Shown: one piece after another, positions 17,225-25,226 of the stretch
How the letters are laid out: each line of letters begins with the position of its first letter
Numbering within the stretch: the stretch's first letter is position 1
NCBI GenBank assembly: GCA_002298785.1
Contig: DBMR01000006.1
Span: 1 to 31,399 of the forward strand
Direction: 5' to 3'
Origin: Verrucomicrobia subdivision 3 bacterium UBA693
GTDB lineage: Bacteria; Verrucomicrobiota; Verrucomicrobiia; Limisphaerales; UBA8199
Length of the DNA stretch: 31,399 bases
Program-made: the position numbers and the translations under genes
Notes under the pieces: model-generated
Seen by the model: only the letters and a program-made list of their open reading frames with translations
What the model was told of the DNA's origin: nothing
Databases searched by the model: none

Positions 17225-17938
17225 ATGACCTCAAAATTCCGGTCTCTGGGCGCTGGCGCCAAGAAGTGGTGGCAAACGGAGGGACGCTCTTTCCTGGTGC
17301 TGATGGTGGTGCTGTTCTCGATCCGCTCCTCGCTGGCAGATTGGAATGATGTGCCGTCCGGCTCGATGCGCCCGAACCTGGTTGAAGGCGACCGAATCTT
17401 CGTAAACAAAGTGGCTTATGACCTCAAAGTCCCTTTCACCACCCTCCGCATGGCGAGTTGGGGGAATCCTCAAACCGGGGATATTGTGGTTTTTTACTCT
17501 CCGTTCGATGGCATACGGCTGGTCAAGCGCGTGATCGGGCTGCCGGGGGACGTGGTGGAACTGCGCAACAACCACTTGTGGCTCAACGGCCAACCGGTGG
17601 AATACCAGGAGTCCAGCGTGGACCCGCTGCAGAGCCTCGGTTTGCGGGACCTGCCGGTCGCCAATTTTGCCACGGAGCGTCTGCCCGGCCGCACCCATCT
17701 CATGTCCACTTTGCCCAACGTTTCCGGAGCCCGCCGCGATTTCGGCCCTTACCAGGTGCCCGCCGGTTATTATTTCATGATGGGTGACAACCGCGATAAC
17801 AGCTTCGACTCCAGGTTCTACGGACCGGTGCCCCGAAGCCAAATCGTAGGCCGCGCGGAGACCGTGGTCTTCTCCGTCAATCGCGATCATTATTACATGC
17901 CCCGAGCCCATCGTTTCTTGAAATCCCTCGCCGAGTAA
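17225..17938 (+). CDS. lepB: Signal peptidase I
   Basis: Membrane-bound serine peptidase that cleaves Sec and Tat signal peptides. In 237 residues it has one N-terminal membrane helix (about 20-38), box B with the nucleophile PSGSMRP (Ser47), box D with the general base RLVKRVIGLPGD (Lys101) and box E GDNRDNSFDSRFYG. The insert between box D and box E (about 115-180) is large, as in Gram-negative enzymes. It ends in a terminator that starts inside the last codons. Confidence 0.95.
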   Translation: MTSKFRSLGAGAKKWWQTEGRSFLVLMVVLFSIRSSLADWNDVPSGSMRPNLVEGDRIFVNKVAYDLKVPFTTLRMASWGNPQTGDIVVFYSPFDGIRLVKRVIGLPGDVVELRNNHLWLNGQPVEYQESSVDPLQSLGLRDLPVANFATERLPGRTHLMSTLPNVSGARRDFGPYQVPAGYYFMMGDNRDNSFDSRFYGPVPRSQIVGRAETVVFSVNRDHYYMPRAHRFLKSLAE

Positions 17939-17952
17939 CTCGAGGGTTTTTT
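17925..17952 (+). terminator. Rho-independent terminator of lepB
   Basis: A CCCTCG/CGAGGG stem (17925-17930 with 17941-17946) with a ten-base loop is followed by six T. The left arm overlaps the last codons of lepB, and the stop codon lies in the loop. Confidence 0.75.
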
Positions 17953-18010
17953 CGCGTGGCGCGCCGGTCGTTGTGGTCCGGCGCGCTTCGCTTTTTCCGC
18001 TCCGCACTAA

Positions 18011-18043
18011 ATGATTTACATCATAATTGGGCCGTCCTAACCT
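18011..18043 (+). promoter_or_regulatory. Candidate promoter/operator of the araBD operon
   Basis: A short inverted repeat ATGAT-N4-ATCAT (18011-18024) overlaps TTTACA (18015-18020), which stands 17 bases from TAACCT (18038-18043), a plausible weak -35/-10 pair about 100 bases before araB. The palindrome overlapping the -35 would suit a repressor or activator site. This is a pattern match only; no regulator gene lies in the neighbourhood. Confidence 0.3.
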
Positions 18044-18143
18044 CAGGCGTCATTAGGCTTCTGGTTCCGCGCAATCAGCAGGCGGCCTGCGCGGCAGGCA
18101 TAGATTCTCGGACATCGCCGCCCCGACGAAATGGGTAGAACTG

Positions 18144-19829
18144 ATGAGTGCAAAATACACAATTGGGCTCGATTACGGCACGAACTCTGTGCGGACGGTT
18201 CTGGTGGATGTTGCCAACGGCAAGGAAATCGCCACCGCAGTCTGGAATTATGCTCACGGCGTCAAGGGCGTCATCCTTTCACACGATCCCAACCTGGCTC
18301 GGCAACACCCGCGTGACTACCTGGACGGGGCGGAGGTAACGATCAAAAAAGCGCTGGCCCTGGCGCGGCGCCAGGTGCGGGGCTTCAAGCCCGAACAGGT
18401 GATCGGCATCGGCGTGGACACCACCGGAAGCACCCCGTTGCCGGTGGATGCTAACGGGCAACCCCTGGCTTTCCAGAAGAAATTCGCCAATAACCCGGCC
18501 GCCATGGCCTGGCTGTGGAAAGACCACACCGGGGTGGCCGAGGCTGCGGAAATCACCGAGAAAGCACGCCAACTACGACCCCAATACCTCGCTAAGTGCG
18601 GCGGCACTTACTCCAGCGAATGGTTTTTCAGCAAGATCCTGCATTGCCTGCGCACCAGTCCTGCAGTGTTCAAAGCCGCGCATTCCTGGGTGGAACTAGC
18701 CGACTATGTGCCGGCCGCCCTGACCGGCACTGAGGCACCGGATCGACTCTCGATCGGCATCTGCGCCGCGGGTCACAAAGCCATGTTCCACGAAAGCTGG
18801 GGTGGCTACCCCGACGCTGAATTCCTCTCGGCTTTGGACCCGGAATTGGGGGCTTTGCGCCCCCGCCTGCAATCAGTGGCCAAGACCGTGGATCAACCGG
18901 CTGGCAGCTTAACGGCCGATTGGGCACGACGCACCGGCCTTCCTGCGGGCATACCCGTTGCCGTCGGCGCCTTTGACGCACACCTCGGAGGCGTCGGTTC
19001 CGGGATCACCCCGGGCACGCTCGTTAAGATTATCGGCACGAGCACCTGCGACATGATGGTCGCTCCCCTTAGCGCTCAACTGGCGGACATCCCGGGACTC
19101 TGCGGAATCGTGCCGGGCAGCATTCTCCCCGGCTTTTATGGACTGGAAGCCGGACAATCGGCAGTGGGCGATATTTTCAATTGGTTCGTGAACTATCTCC
19201 AGCCGATGGGGAAGGCGGGCACGCACGAGGCCCTGACTCAAGCCGCAGCCAAACTCGCACCCGGCGAATCGGGCTTGCTGGCCCTGGATTGGAACAACGG
19301 GAACCGGACAATCCTCGTGGATCAACGCCTCACCGGCCTGCTCATCGGCCAGACCCTCTACACCACCCCTGCGGAGATTTACCGCGCGCTCATCGAAGCC
19401 ACCGCTTTCGGCGCCTTCACCATCATCCAACGGTTTGAAGAATACGGCGTCAAAGTGGAACAGATCGTCAACTGCGGAGGTATTGCCGAGAAGAACCCGC
19501 TGGTGATGCAGATTTACGCGGATGTCACCGGACGACCAATCAAGATCTCGCGTTCCGCCCAGACCTGCGCCCTGGGTTCCGCCATCGCAGGCGCGGTCGT
19601 CGCCGGACGCGCACGCGGTGGCTATGACGATTTCGCCGCCGCACAAAAGGTCATGACGGGATTGAAACCCAAAGTTTTCAAACCGAATCCGAAGGCCCAT
19701 CAGGTTTATCAGCAACTCTATGCGCTGTATCGCAAGCTGCACGACGCCTTTGGTACCCGGTCCGGCAACGGCCAACTTTTCGACGTGATGAAGGAGTTGC
19801 TGGAAATCCGGTCGGCGGCCCGAAAATAA
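18144..19829 (+). CDS. araB: Ribulokinase (AraB type)
   Basis: FGGY-family kinase that phosphorylates L-ribulose to L-ribulose 5-phosphate. The 561 residues match AraB length (E. coli 566). The ATPase phosphate loop is GLDYGTNSVRTVLVD (8-22), a GVDTTGSTPLPVD block follows at 90-102, and the catalytic Asp lies in GAFDAHLGGVG (Asp278). The C-terminal NCGGIAEKNPLVMQIYADV segment is typical. The TGTSTC and SEWFFSKILH elements favour ribulokinase over xylulokinase or glycerol kinase. It is first in a five-gene operon with araD 17 bases downstream. No arabinose isomerase gene is in the window, so the source of ribulose is outside it. Confidence 0.93.
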   Translation: MSAKYTIGLDYGTNSVRTVLVDVANGKEIATAVWNYAHGVKGVILSHDPNLARQHPRDYLDGAEVTIKKALALARRQVRGFKPEQVIGIGVDTTGSTPLPVDANGQPLAFQKKFANNPAAMAWLWKDHTGVAEAAEITEKARQLRPQYLAKCGGTYSSEWFFSKILHCLRTSPAVFKAAHSWVELADYVPAALTGTEAPDRLSIGICAAGHKAMFHESWGGYPDAEFLSALDPELGALRPRLQSVAKTVDQPAGSLTADWARRTGLPAGIPVAVGAFDAHLGGVGSGITPGTLVKIIGTSTCDMMVAPLSAQLADIPGLCGIVPGSILPGFYGLEAGQSAVGDIFNWFVNYLQPMGKAGTHEALTQAAAKLAPGESGLLALDWNNGNRTILVDQRLTGLLIGQTLYTTPAEIYRALIEATAFGAFTIIQRFEEYGVKVEQIVNCGGIAEKNPLVMQIYADVTGRPIKISRSAQTCALGSAIAGAVVAGRARGGYDDFAAAQKVMTGLKPKVFKPNPKAHQVYQQLYALYRKLHDAFGTRSGNGQLFDVMKELLEIRSAARK

Positions 19830-19846
19830 GCACCAGAACACTCTTA

Positions 19847-20581
19847 ATGTTAGCCGAACTCAAGCAAGCCGTTTGCCAGGCGAACCTGGATTTGGTCCGG
19901 GAAGGTCTGGTAATTCAAACCTGGGGTAACGTCAGCGCGGCCGATCGCACGCGAGAGGTGCTGGTGATCAAGCCGTCGGGAGTGTCGTACGACATCATGA
20001 AGCCCGAGCACATGGTGGTGGTGTCGCTGAAAACCGGCAAAGTCGTCGAGGGGAAACTCAAGCCCAGCTCCGATACCGATACGCATTTGGAGTTGTACCA
20101 GGCTTTCGAGGGCATCGGTGGAGTAGTGCACACCCACAGTCTCCACGCGACGTCCTGGGCGCAAACCTGCCGCGAGGTTCCCGCTTTGGGAACTACTCAC
20201 GCCGATTACTTTCACGGCCCGATCCCGTGCACCCGCCGCCTTCGTCCGAAGGAAATCGAGAACGATTACGAACGGGAAACCGGCAAGGTGATCATCGAGA
20301 CGTTCGCCGGACGTGATCCCTTGCATTGCCCGGCGGTGTTGGTCGCCAATCATGGCCCCTTCGCTTGGGGCGCCTCCGTAACTGAGGCCGTTCATAACGC
20401 CATCGTCTTCGAGCATGTGGTCCGGATGGCAATGCTGACTTTGTCCATCCAGCCAAAAGCAACCACGATGCAGCAGGCGCTGCTGGACAAGCACTTTTTC
20501 CGCAAACATGGTCCTGGCGCCTACTACGGCCAGGGCTCCTCTGGTTCAGCCTCAGTATCACCCCAAAAAAGAAATAAATAG
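19847..20581 (+). CDS. araD: L-ribulose-5-phosphate 4-epimerase
   Basis: Class II aldolase-fold, zinc-dependent epimerase converting L-ribulose 5-phosphate to D-xylulose 5-phosphate. The metal ligands align with E. coli AraD: His95 and His97 in VVHTHSLHATSW and a third His at 169 in VANHGPFAWG. Asp76 lies in KPSSDTDTH, and a C-terminal GAYYGQ supplies the catalytic Tyr region. The 244 residues include a short Ser/Lys-rich tail. Directly after araB, it completes the route into the pentose phosphate pathway once ribulose is available. Confidence 0.95.
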   Translation: MLAELKQAVCQANLDLVREGLVIQTWGNVSAADRTREVLVIKPSGVSYDIMKPEHMVVVSLKTGKVVEGKLKPSSDTDTHLELYQAFEGIGGVVHTHSLHATSWAQTCREVPALGTTHADYFHGPIPCTRRLRPKEIENDYERETGKVIIETFAGRDPLHCPAVLVANHGPFAWGASVTEAVHNAIVFEHVVRMAMLTLSIQPKATTMQQALLDKHFFRKHGPGAYYGQGSSGSASVSPQKRNK

Positions 20582-20592
20582 ATTGAATTGAT

Positions 20593-21735
20593 ATGGATAT
20601 GAAACTTCGCACGTGCTTGATTTTGTCGGCCCTCGCCGGCGGGCTGCTGCTTTCCGGCTGCCAGGCGCTTTCCCCCTCGGGCTCGCGGGTGACTCGCGAA
20701 GCCTGGGGCAAAACCAAAGAAGGCACGCCCGTACAACTGTTCACGTTGCATAACGCCAGGGGCGCCGAGGCCAAAATCTCCAATTACGGCGGCCTCGTGG
20801 TTTCGCTCAAAATGCCCGACCGCAACGGCAAATTCGGCGATGTCGTCCTGGGCTACGACAAAATCGACGGTTACCTCAAGGATACCCCATACTTTGGGGC
20901 GCTGATTGGCCGTTACGGCAATCGCATTGCGCGCGGCAAGTTCACGCTGGATGGCGCCAGCTATACGCTCGCCACCAACAACTATCCCAACGCCCTGCAC
21001 GGCGGCGTTAAGGGCTTCGATAAAGTGGTGTGGGAGCCCACAATCGTAGGTCGCCCGGAAGGCCCCGGACTTAAACTGCAGTACGTGAGCCGCGATGGCG
21101 AAGAAGGTTACCCCGGCACCCTGACGGTGACCGCTGTTTATATCCTCACGGAAGACAACGGCCTGAAGCTGGAGTTCACCGCCACCACGGACAAGGACAC
21201 GATTCTAAACCTGACGCATCATTCATACTTCAACCTCGCCGGCAAAGGCGACATCCTGGGGCATGAAGTCATGATGCCCGCCGATCGGTTCACCCCGGTC
21301 GACAGCACCCTGATTCCGACCGGAGAACTCAAACCAGTCGACGGTACCCCCTTCGATTTCCGCAAGTCGACGGCCATCGGCGCGCGCATCAATCAGGACG
21401 ATGAACAGCTCAAGTTCGGCAAAGGCTATGATCACAACTGGGTTTTCACCAAGGCGCCTGACCAATTCACCCTGTTGGCGAGCGTTTACGAACCAACCAC
21501 TGGCCGCACCCTCGAAGTGCTTTCCACCGAACCCGGCCTCCAGTTTTATTCCGGCAACTTCCTCGATGGCACCATCACCGGCAAAGGCAAATGGACCTAC
21601 CAGTTCCGCAATGGATTTTGCATGGAACCCCAGCATTTCCCGGACTCGCCCAATCAGCCTAACTTCCCGACCGTCGTTCTGAAACCGGGACAAGTGTATC
21701 ACAACACCATCGTCTACCGCTTCTCGGCGAAGTAA
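20593..21735 (+). CDS. Aldose 1-epimerase (mutarotase), lipoprotein form
   Basis: GalM-type enzyme interconverting alpha and beta anomers of aldoses. The first 24 or so residues are a lipoprotein signal (positively charged start, Leu/Ala core, lipobox LLSGC), so the mature protein would be anchored outside the cytoplasm. The catalytic domain has the HGG motif in NALHGGVKGFDK, the LTHHSYFNL segment with the active-site His, and STEPGLQFYSGN carrying the Glu base region. It lies 11 bases after araD. Extracytoplasmic placement suggests it equilibrates sugar before uptake by the symporter that follows. Confidence 0.93.
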   Translation: MDMKLRTCLILSALAGGLLLSGCQALSPSGSRVTREAWGKTKEGTPVQLFTLHNARGAEAKISNYGGLVVSLKMPDRNGKFGDVVLGYDKIDGYLKDTPYFGALIGRYGNRIARGKFTLDGASYTLATNNYPNALHGGVKGFDKVVWEPTIVGRPEGPGLKLQYVSRDGEEGYPGTLTVTAVYILTEDNGLKLEFTATTDKDTILNLTHHSYFNLAGKGDILGHEVMMPADRFTPVDSTLIPTGELKPVDGTPFDFRKSTAIGARINQDDEQLKFGKGYDHNWVFTKAPDQFTLLASVYEPTTGRTLEVLSTEPGLQFYSGNFLDGTITGKGKWTYQFRNGFCMEPQHFPDSPNQPNFPTVVLKPGQVYHNTIVYRFSAK

Positions 21736-21746
21736 TTGTCCTTCGG

Positions 21747-21785
21747 GCACCCGGTTGCCTTGATGCGACGACCGGGTGCTCTTTT
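21747..21785 (+). terminator. Intra-operon hairpin after the mutarotase gene
   Basis: A perfect 9-bp stem (GCACCCGGT, 21747-21755, with ACCGGGTGC, 21771-21779) is followed by TCTTTT. It has the shape of a rho-independent terminator with an interrupted T-run and sits between the mutarotase and symporter genes. It may act as a partial terminator or mRNA stabiliser that lowers expression of the distal genes. Confidence 0.65.
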
Positions 21786-21809
21786 CCAAAAAACACCCCC
21801 TCCAAATCT

Positions 21810-23618
21810 ATGCCCCCCATCATGTTTGCGGCCGCTCAACCAGGTCACGGCACTTTAACCGGAATCGATTGGCTCGCTATCGCCTTGTATTTCCTCGTCC
21901 TGCTCGTGGTAGCCTGGAAAGCTATCGCGAAGGAAAAGGATACTGCGGCTGATTATTTCCTCGCCGGACGCAACCTTAGCTGGTGGGTCATTGGAGCATC
22001 AATCTTCGCCTCAAACATTGGGTCGGAGCACATCGTGGGGCTGGCGGGCTCGGGAGCGAAAGACGGCGTCGCGCTCGCCCATTATGAGTTGCACGCCTGG
22101 TGTTTGCTGGTGCTGGCCTGGGTGTTCGTGCCGTTCTACGCTCGCTCGCTGGTGTTTACCATGCCGGAATTCCTGGAACGACGCTTCTCCACCAGCTCAC
22201 GCTATGTGCTCTCGATCGTCTCCCTCATCACGTTCGTCGTTTCCAAGATCGCCGTGGGCATCTTCGCCGGAGGCGTCGTCTTCGGCACCTTGCTCCCGGA
22301 ATTGAAGATCACCCTGGGTTCCACCGTCATCGACAGTTTCTGGATCGGTTCAGTCCTGGTCATCGTCCTGACTGGGCTTTACACCATGCTGGGCGGCATG
22401 CGCGCGGTGGCTTATAACGACGCCGTGCAGGTCATCGTGCTGATCTGCGGCTCCGCCCTGCTCACCATTTACGGCCTCATCCAACTCGGCGGCTGGGGCG
22501 AACTCAAACGCATCTGCGGCTCCGAAATGTTCAACCTGTGGAAACCGCTCATCCCGGATGGCATGCAAGGCACGTGGGCTCCGGTGAAGGAACCCACCCG
22601 CATCGCCTGGTATTTCAACACCAATTTCCCCTGGCTGGGCATGGCGATTTGCGCCCCGGTAATTGGCTTGTGGTACTGGTGCACCGATCAATACATCGTG
22701 CAGCGCGCCCTGGGCGCCCCGAATGAAACGGTCGCACGCCGTGGCAGTATCTTCGCCGCCTTCCTCAAGCTGTTTCCCGTCTATTTGTTCATCATCCCCG
22801 GTTTGATTTGCTTCGCCCTGGCCAAAAGCGGGAAGGTTCCCGGCCTGGCCCCGGTCTATGACGCAACCACCGGCCAAGCCACCGGCCAGGCCCAGGGCGC
22901 TTTTCCGCTCATGGTCGAGCACCTGTTGCCGCCTGGTTTGCGCGGTATTGTCGTCGCCGGTTTGCTTTCTGCACTAATGGGATCTCTGGCCGGGGTGTTC
23001 AACGCCTGCTCCACTCTCTTCACGGTGGATATCTATGAAAAGATGCGCCCCAAAGCTACCCAGAAGGAATTGGTCAAGGTCGGCCGCATCGCCACCGCCG
23101 TCATGGTGTTGATCGCCATGCTCTGGATCCCGGTGGTTAAAGGCGCTGACGGCCTTTACAACTATCTGCAAGCCGTACAAGGTTACCTGGCTCCGCCCAT
23201 TTTCGTGGTGTTCTTTTTCGGCGTCTTTTGGAAGCGCCTCAATGCCCAGGGCTGTTTCTGGGCCATGGTAGTGGGCTTTATGCTCGGCCTCTTCCGCATG
23301 CTGGTCGATACCCCCGTCACCCTCGGACTGGAAAAATTCAAACAAGGTTATCCCGAAGGTTCCTTCTTCTGGATCGTGAACAATATCAACTTCCAGTATT
23401 TCAGCATCCTGATCACGCTGGTTTCCGCCGTGGTCATGGTCGGGGTAAGCCTCGCCACCGCCAAACCCGACTACGAACGAATCACCGGACTGACGTTCGC
23501 CACCTCGTCGGCAGACCATAAAGCGGCGTCACGCGCCAGTTGGAATTGGCGCGAAGTAGGCGCCTCCGCAGTGGTCCTGGCCTTCATCATCGGGGCCTAC
23601 CTCTACTTCCGCAATTAA
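21810..23618 (+). CDS. Sodium/solute symporter (SSS family), SGLT-like
   Basis: Polytopic transporter of 602 residues with about 14 hydrophobic helices. Family features include a GASIFASNIGSEHIVGLAGSG-like segment in the first helices, YTMLGGMRAVAYNDAVQ in the core and GLLSALMGSLAGVFNACST(L)FTVDIYEK, all typical of the glucose/galactose-type SSS branch. Its place after araBD and a mutarotase suggests import of a pentose or related monosaccharide with Na+. The ATG at 21810 is preferred for its short spacer, and a second Met follows at residue 5. The true substrate is inferred from context only. Confidence 0.92.
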   Translation: MPPIMFAAAQPGHGTLTGIDWLAIALYFLVLLVVAWKAIAKEKDTAADYFLAGRNLSWWVIGASIFASNIGSEHIVGLAGSGAKDGVALAHYELHAWCLLVLAWVFVPFYARSLVFTMPEFLERRFSTSSRYVLSIVSLITFVVSKIAVGIFAGGVVFGTLLPELKITLGSTVIDSFWIGSVLVIVLTGLYTMLGGMRAVAYNDAVQVIVLICGSALLTIYGLIQLGGWGELKRICGSEMFNLWKPLIPDGMQGTWAPVKEPTRIAWYFNTNFPWLGMAICAPVIGLWYWCTDQYIVQRALGAPNETVARRGSIFAAFLKLFPVYLFIIPGLICFALAKSGKVPGLAPVYDATTGQATGQAQGAFPLMVEHLLPPGLRGIVVAGLLSALMGSLAGVFNACSTLFTVDIYEKMRPKATQKELVKVGRIATAVMVLIAMLWIPVVKGADGLYNYLQAVQGYLAPPIFVVFFFGVFWKRLNAQGCFWAMVVGFMLGLFRMLVDTPVTLGLEKFKQGYPEGSFFWIVNNINFQYFSILITLVSAVVMVGVSLATAKPDYERITGLTFATSSADHKAASRASWNWREVGASAVVLAFIIGAYLYFRN

Positions 23619-23630
23619 ACCCCACGTGCC

Positions 23631-24632
23631 ATGAGCAATCTTCGATCGTTGTGCCTCGCCGGTTTGTTGACCATTAGCGCCGTCCCAGCCCTGGCGGAGG
23701 CCCCGCTGGTTTACGAGGGCGGTAGCGGCCCCGGCAAAGGCCGCCACATCGTCTTTCTGGCTGGAGATGAGGAGTATCGCTCGGAGGAGGCGCTCCCTAT
23801 GCTGGCCAGGATTCTAGCCACGCGACATGGCTTCCAGTGTACGGTCCTGTTCTCGATCAACCCGCAATCCGGTAATATCGATCCTTTGGTGACCACGAAC
23901 CTGCCGGGCACCGAGGCATTGAATAACGCCGACCTCTGCTTCATGAGCCTGCGCTTCCGCGACCTGCCAGAAGCACAGATGAAGCCGATCGTGGATTACG
24001 TCAACGCCGGCAAACCGATCATCGCTCTGCGCACCAGCACCCACGCCTTCGCCTTCAACGTCCATAAGACGGGCGCCTACGCCAAATACGATTGGCAAAA
24101 TAAAGCTTGGCCGGGCGGATTCGGCCAGCAAGTGCTGGGTGAGACCTGGGTAAATCATCACGGAGATCACGGCAAACAAAGCACCCGCGGCATCCTTAAT
24201 CCCGATCTCAAAGACCACCCGATTTTGCGCGGTGTGGCGGATATCTGGGGGCCGACCGATGTTTACGGCGTCGTGCATCTTCCTGCGGACGCAAAGGTCT
24301 TGGTTCGTGGACAGGTCTTGACTGGCATGAAACCAACCGACCCTCCCCTGCCCGGCCCGAAGAACGATCCGATGATGCCCCTCATCTGGCTGCGCCAGCA
24401 CGACGTGGGCGGCGGCAAGCCCTCCAGAATCGTTACCAGCACCATCGGCGCGGCCGTAGACCTGGAAAGCGAAGGACTGCGTCGCCTGCTGGTAAACGCC
24501 TGCTACTGGACCACCGGCCTCGAGGACAAGATACCCGCCAAGGCAGACGTTACTTACGTCGGACCTTACCAACCGCGCTATTTCGGTTTTGGCAAATTCC
24601 AGGAAGGCCTAAAACCCGCCGACCTCCGCTAG
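23631..24632 (+). CDS. Secreted ThuA-like domain protein
   Basis: A 333-residue protein with a Sec signal peptide (about 1-22, ending ALAEA). The mature part begins with the Rossmann-like IVFLAGDEEYRSEEA block, and a GKPIIALRTSTHAF segment and a late QHDVGGGKPSRIVTSTIG region match the ThuA-like fold, related to class I glutamine amidotransferases. No cysteine triad is evident. ThuA-like proteins are abundant in Planctomycetota and Verrucomicrobiota and are linked to sugar use, but their reaction is not settled. It starts 12 bases after the symporter gene and ends the operon; no terminator is obvious. Confidence 0.82.
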   Translation: MSNLRSLCLAGLLTISAVPALAEAPLVYEGGSGPGKGRHIVFLAGDEEYRSEEALPMLARILATRHGFQCTVLFSINPQSGNIDPLVTTNLPGTEALNNADLCFMSLRFRDLPEAQMKPIVDYVNAGKPIIALRTSTHAFAFNVHKTGAYAKYDWQNKAWPGGFGQQVLGETWVNHHGDHGKQSTRGILNPDLKDHPILRGVADIWGPTDVYGVVHLPADAKVLVRGQVLTGMKPTDPPLPGPKNDPMMPLIWLRQHDVGGGKPSRIVTSTIGAAVDLESEGLRRLLVNACYWTTGLEDKIPAKADVTYVGPYQPRYFGFGKFQEGLKPADLR

Positions 24633-24707
24633 CGCCCCCCAATCGCGCACAAGCCTTCGTCCTCCGATCCACCAGCGCGCAACCCGGAGGCTTCCCAGCC
24701 CTTAGCC

Positions 24708-24730
24708 GGGTGTTGAGCGCAGCAACACCC
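24708..24730. repeat. REP-like palindrome
   Basis: The 8-bp arms GGGTGTTG and CAACACCC flank a seven-base GC-rich loop (agcgcag). The form is that of a repetitive extragenic palindrome, a type common between genes in this group of bacteria. It is outside any gene, about 75 bases after the ThuA-like gene, and could act as an mRNA-end hairpin. Confidence 0.55.
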
Positions 24731-24732
24731 CC

Positions 24733-24786
24733 GAGGCCTGCCACCTCGCGGCCACAAGCACCAGAACCGCCAAATCGGTCTACGCC
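24733..24786 (+). repeat. 54-base direct repeat, copy 1
   Basis: It matches 24891-24944 with three mismatches at a 158-base offset. The shared core includes cacaagcaccagaaccgcc. The sequence between the copies holds two direct half-sites beginning GGTGTCAG (24795 and 24846). Confidence 0.85.
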
Positions 24787-24845
24787 CGAGTGACGGTGTC
24801 AGTTCTCATCTTATTGTGTCTCCCGAGCGGGTGCGCCCGAGCGAT

Positions 24846-24903
24846 GGTGTCAGTCCTGCATTTTTTGTGGGGTCGCGGGCGACAAAAAGTGAGGACTGAC
24901 ACC
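24846..24903. repeat. Imperfect inverted repeat with T/A-rich arms
   Basis: GGTGTCAGTCCT (24846-24857) is the exact complement of AGGACTGACACC (24892-24903), and pairing continues through T-rich and A-rich inner arms (24860-24868 with 24882-24888). A GC loop closes the structure. It could be a REP/MITE-type element. An upstream half-site with the same start, at 24795, lacks its own complement. Confidence 0.8.
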
Positions 24904-24944
24904 TCGCGGCCACAAGCACCAGAACCGCCAAATCGGTCCACGCC
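24891..24944 (+). repeat. 54-base direct repeat, copy 2
   Basis: Second copy of the repeat at 24733-24786. Its first 13 bases are the right arm of the inverted repeat at 24846-24903, so the direct repeat and the hairpin share an edge. Confidence 0.85.
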
Positions 24945-24974
24945 CCACCCCCCGCGTCCTCCTCCTCTCCCCCT

Positions 24975-25005
24975 CTTCCGCGTCTTCCGCTTATTCCGTG
25001 GTTCC
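24975..25005 (+). repeat. Dispersed period-9 repeat, copy B
   Basis: Three TTCCGCGTN-like units end in TTCCGTGG, as in the copies at both ends of the window. On the plus strand the units would translate as Val/Phe-Arg-Val-Phe-Arg-Gly, but no gene uses the frame. Confidence 0.65.
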
Positions 25006-25112
25006 ACTTGGCACCGTCCCCCGCGCCTGGGTTCCTGCAATCCACAGCCCCCGCCACCAAGCCCGCATCTTCCCGCTATAACCAACAGCAACCCAATTTT
25101 TTTGGTGCACCC

Positions 25113-25140
25113 TCGCGCAAAGATCTCTATTATTGCGCGA
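25113..25140. promoter_or_regulatory. 8-bp inverted repeat upstream of hsdR
   Basis: TCGCGCAA and TTGCGCGA are perfect arms separated by 12 AT-rich bases, ending 86 bases before the hsdR start. It is not like the dispersed repeats, so an operator for a dimeric regulator is possible. No regulator gene is nearby and no clear -35/-10 pair could be placed. Confidence 0.35.
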
Positions 25141-25226
25141 CTTTCGCCATGGGCGGTACTTTCGGAATAATGATTGTAGCCACGGCGTCCCTTCCGGGCC
25201 ACCACGCTCCCACGCGCCCCTAGCCA

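Larger units (their letters stand above)
24633..25226. other. Repeat-rich, gene-free region before hsdR
   Basis: Nearly 600 bases with no credible gene on either strand. It contains, in order, a REP-like hairpin (24708-24730), a 54-base direct repeat with internal hairpin (24733-24944), a period-9 dispersed repeat (24975-25005) and an inverted repeat close to hsdR (25113-25140). Open frames crossing it are shadows of hsdR or translated repeats. It marks the border between the ordered chromosomal part and the restriction island. Confidence 0.7.

Noticed and set aside
18909..19841. 310-codon minus-strand frame
   Set aside because: Antisense to araB with no recognisable domain.
24733..24944. 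Possible CRISPR array
   Set aside because: Only two repeat copies with no regular spacer series and no cas gene.
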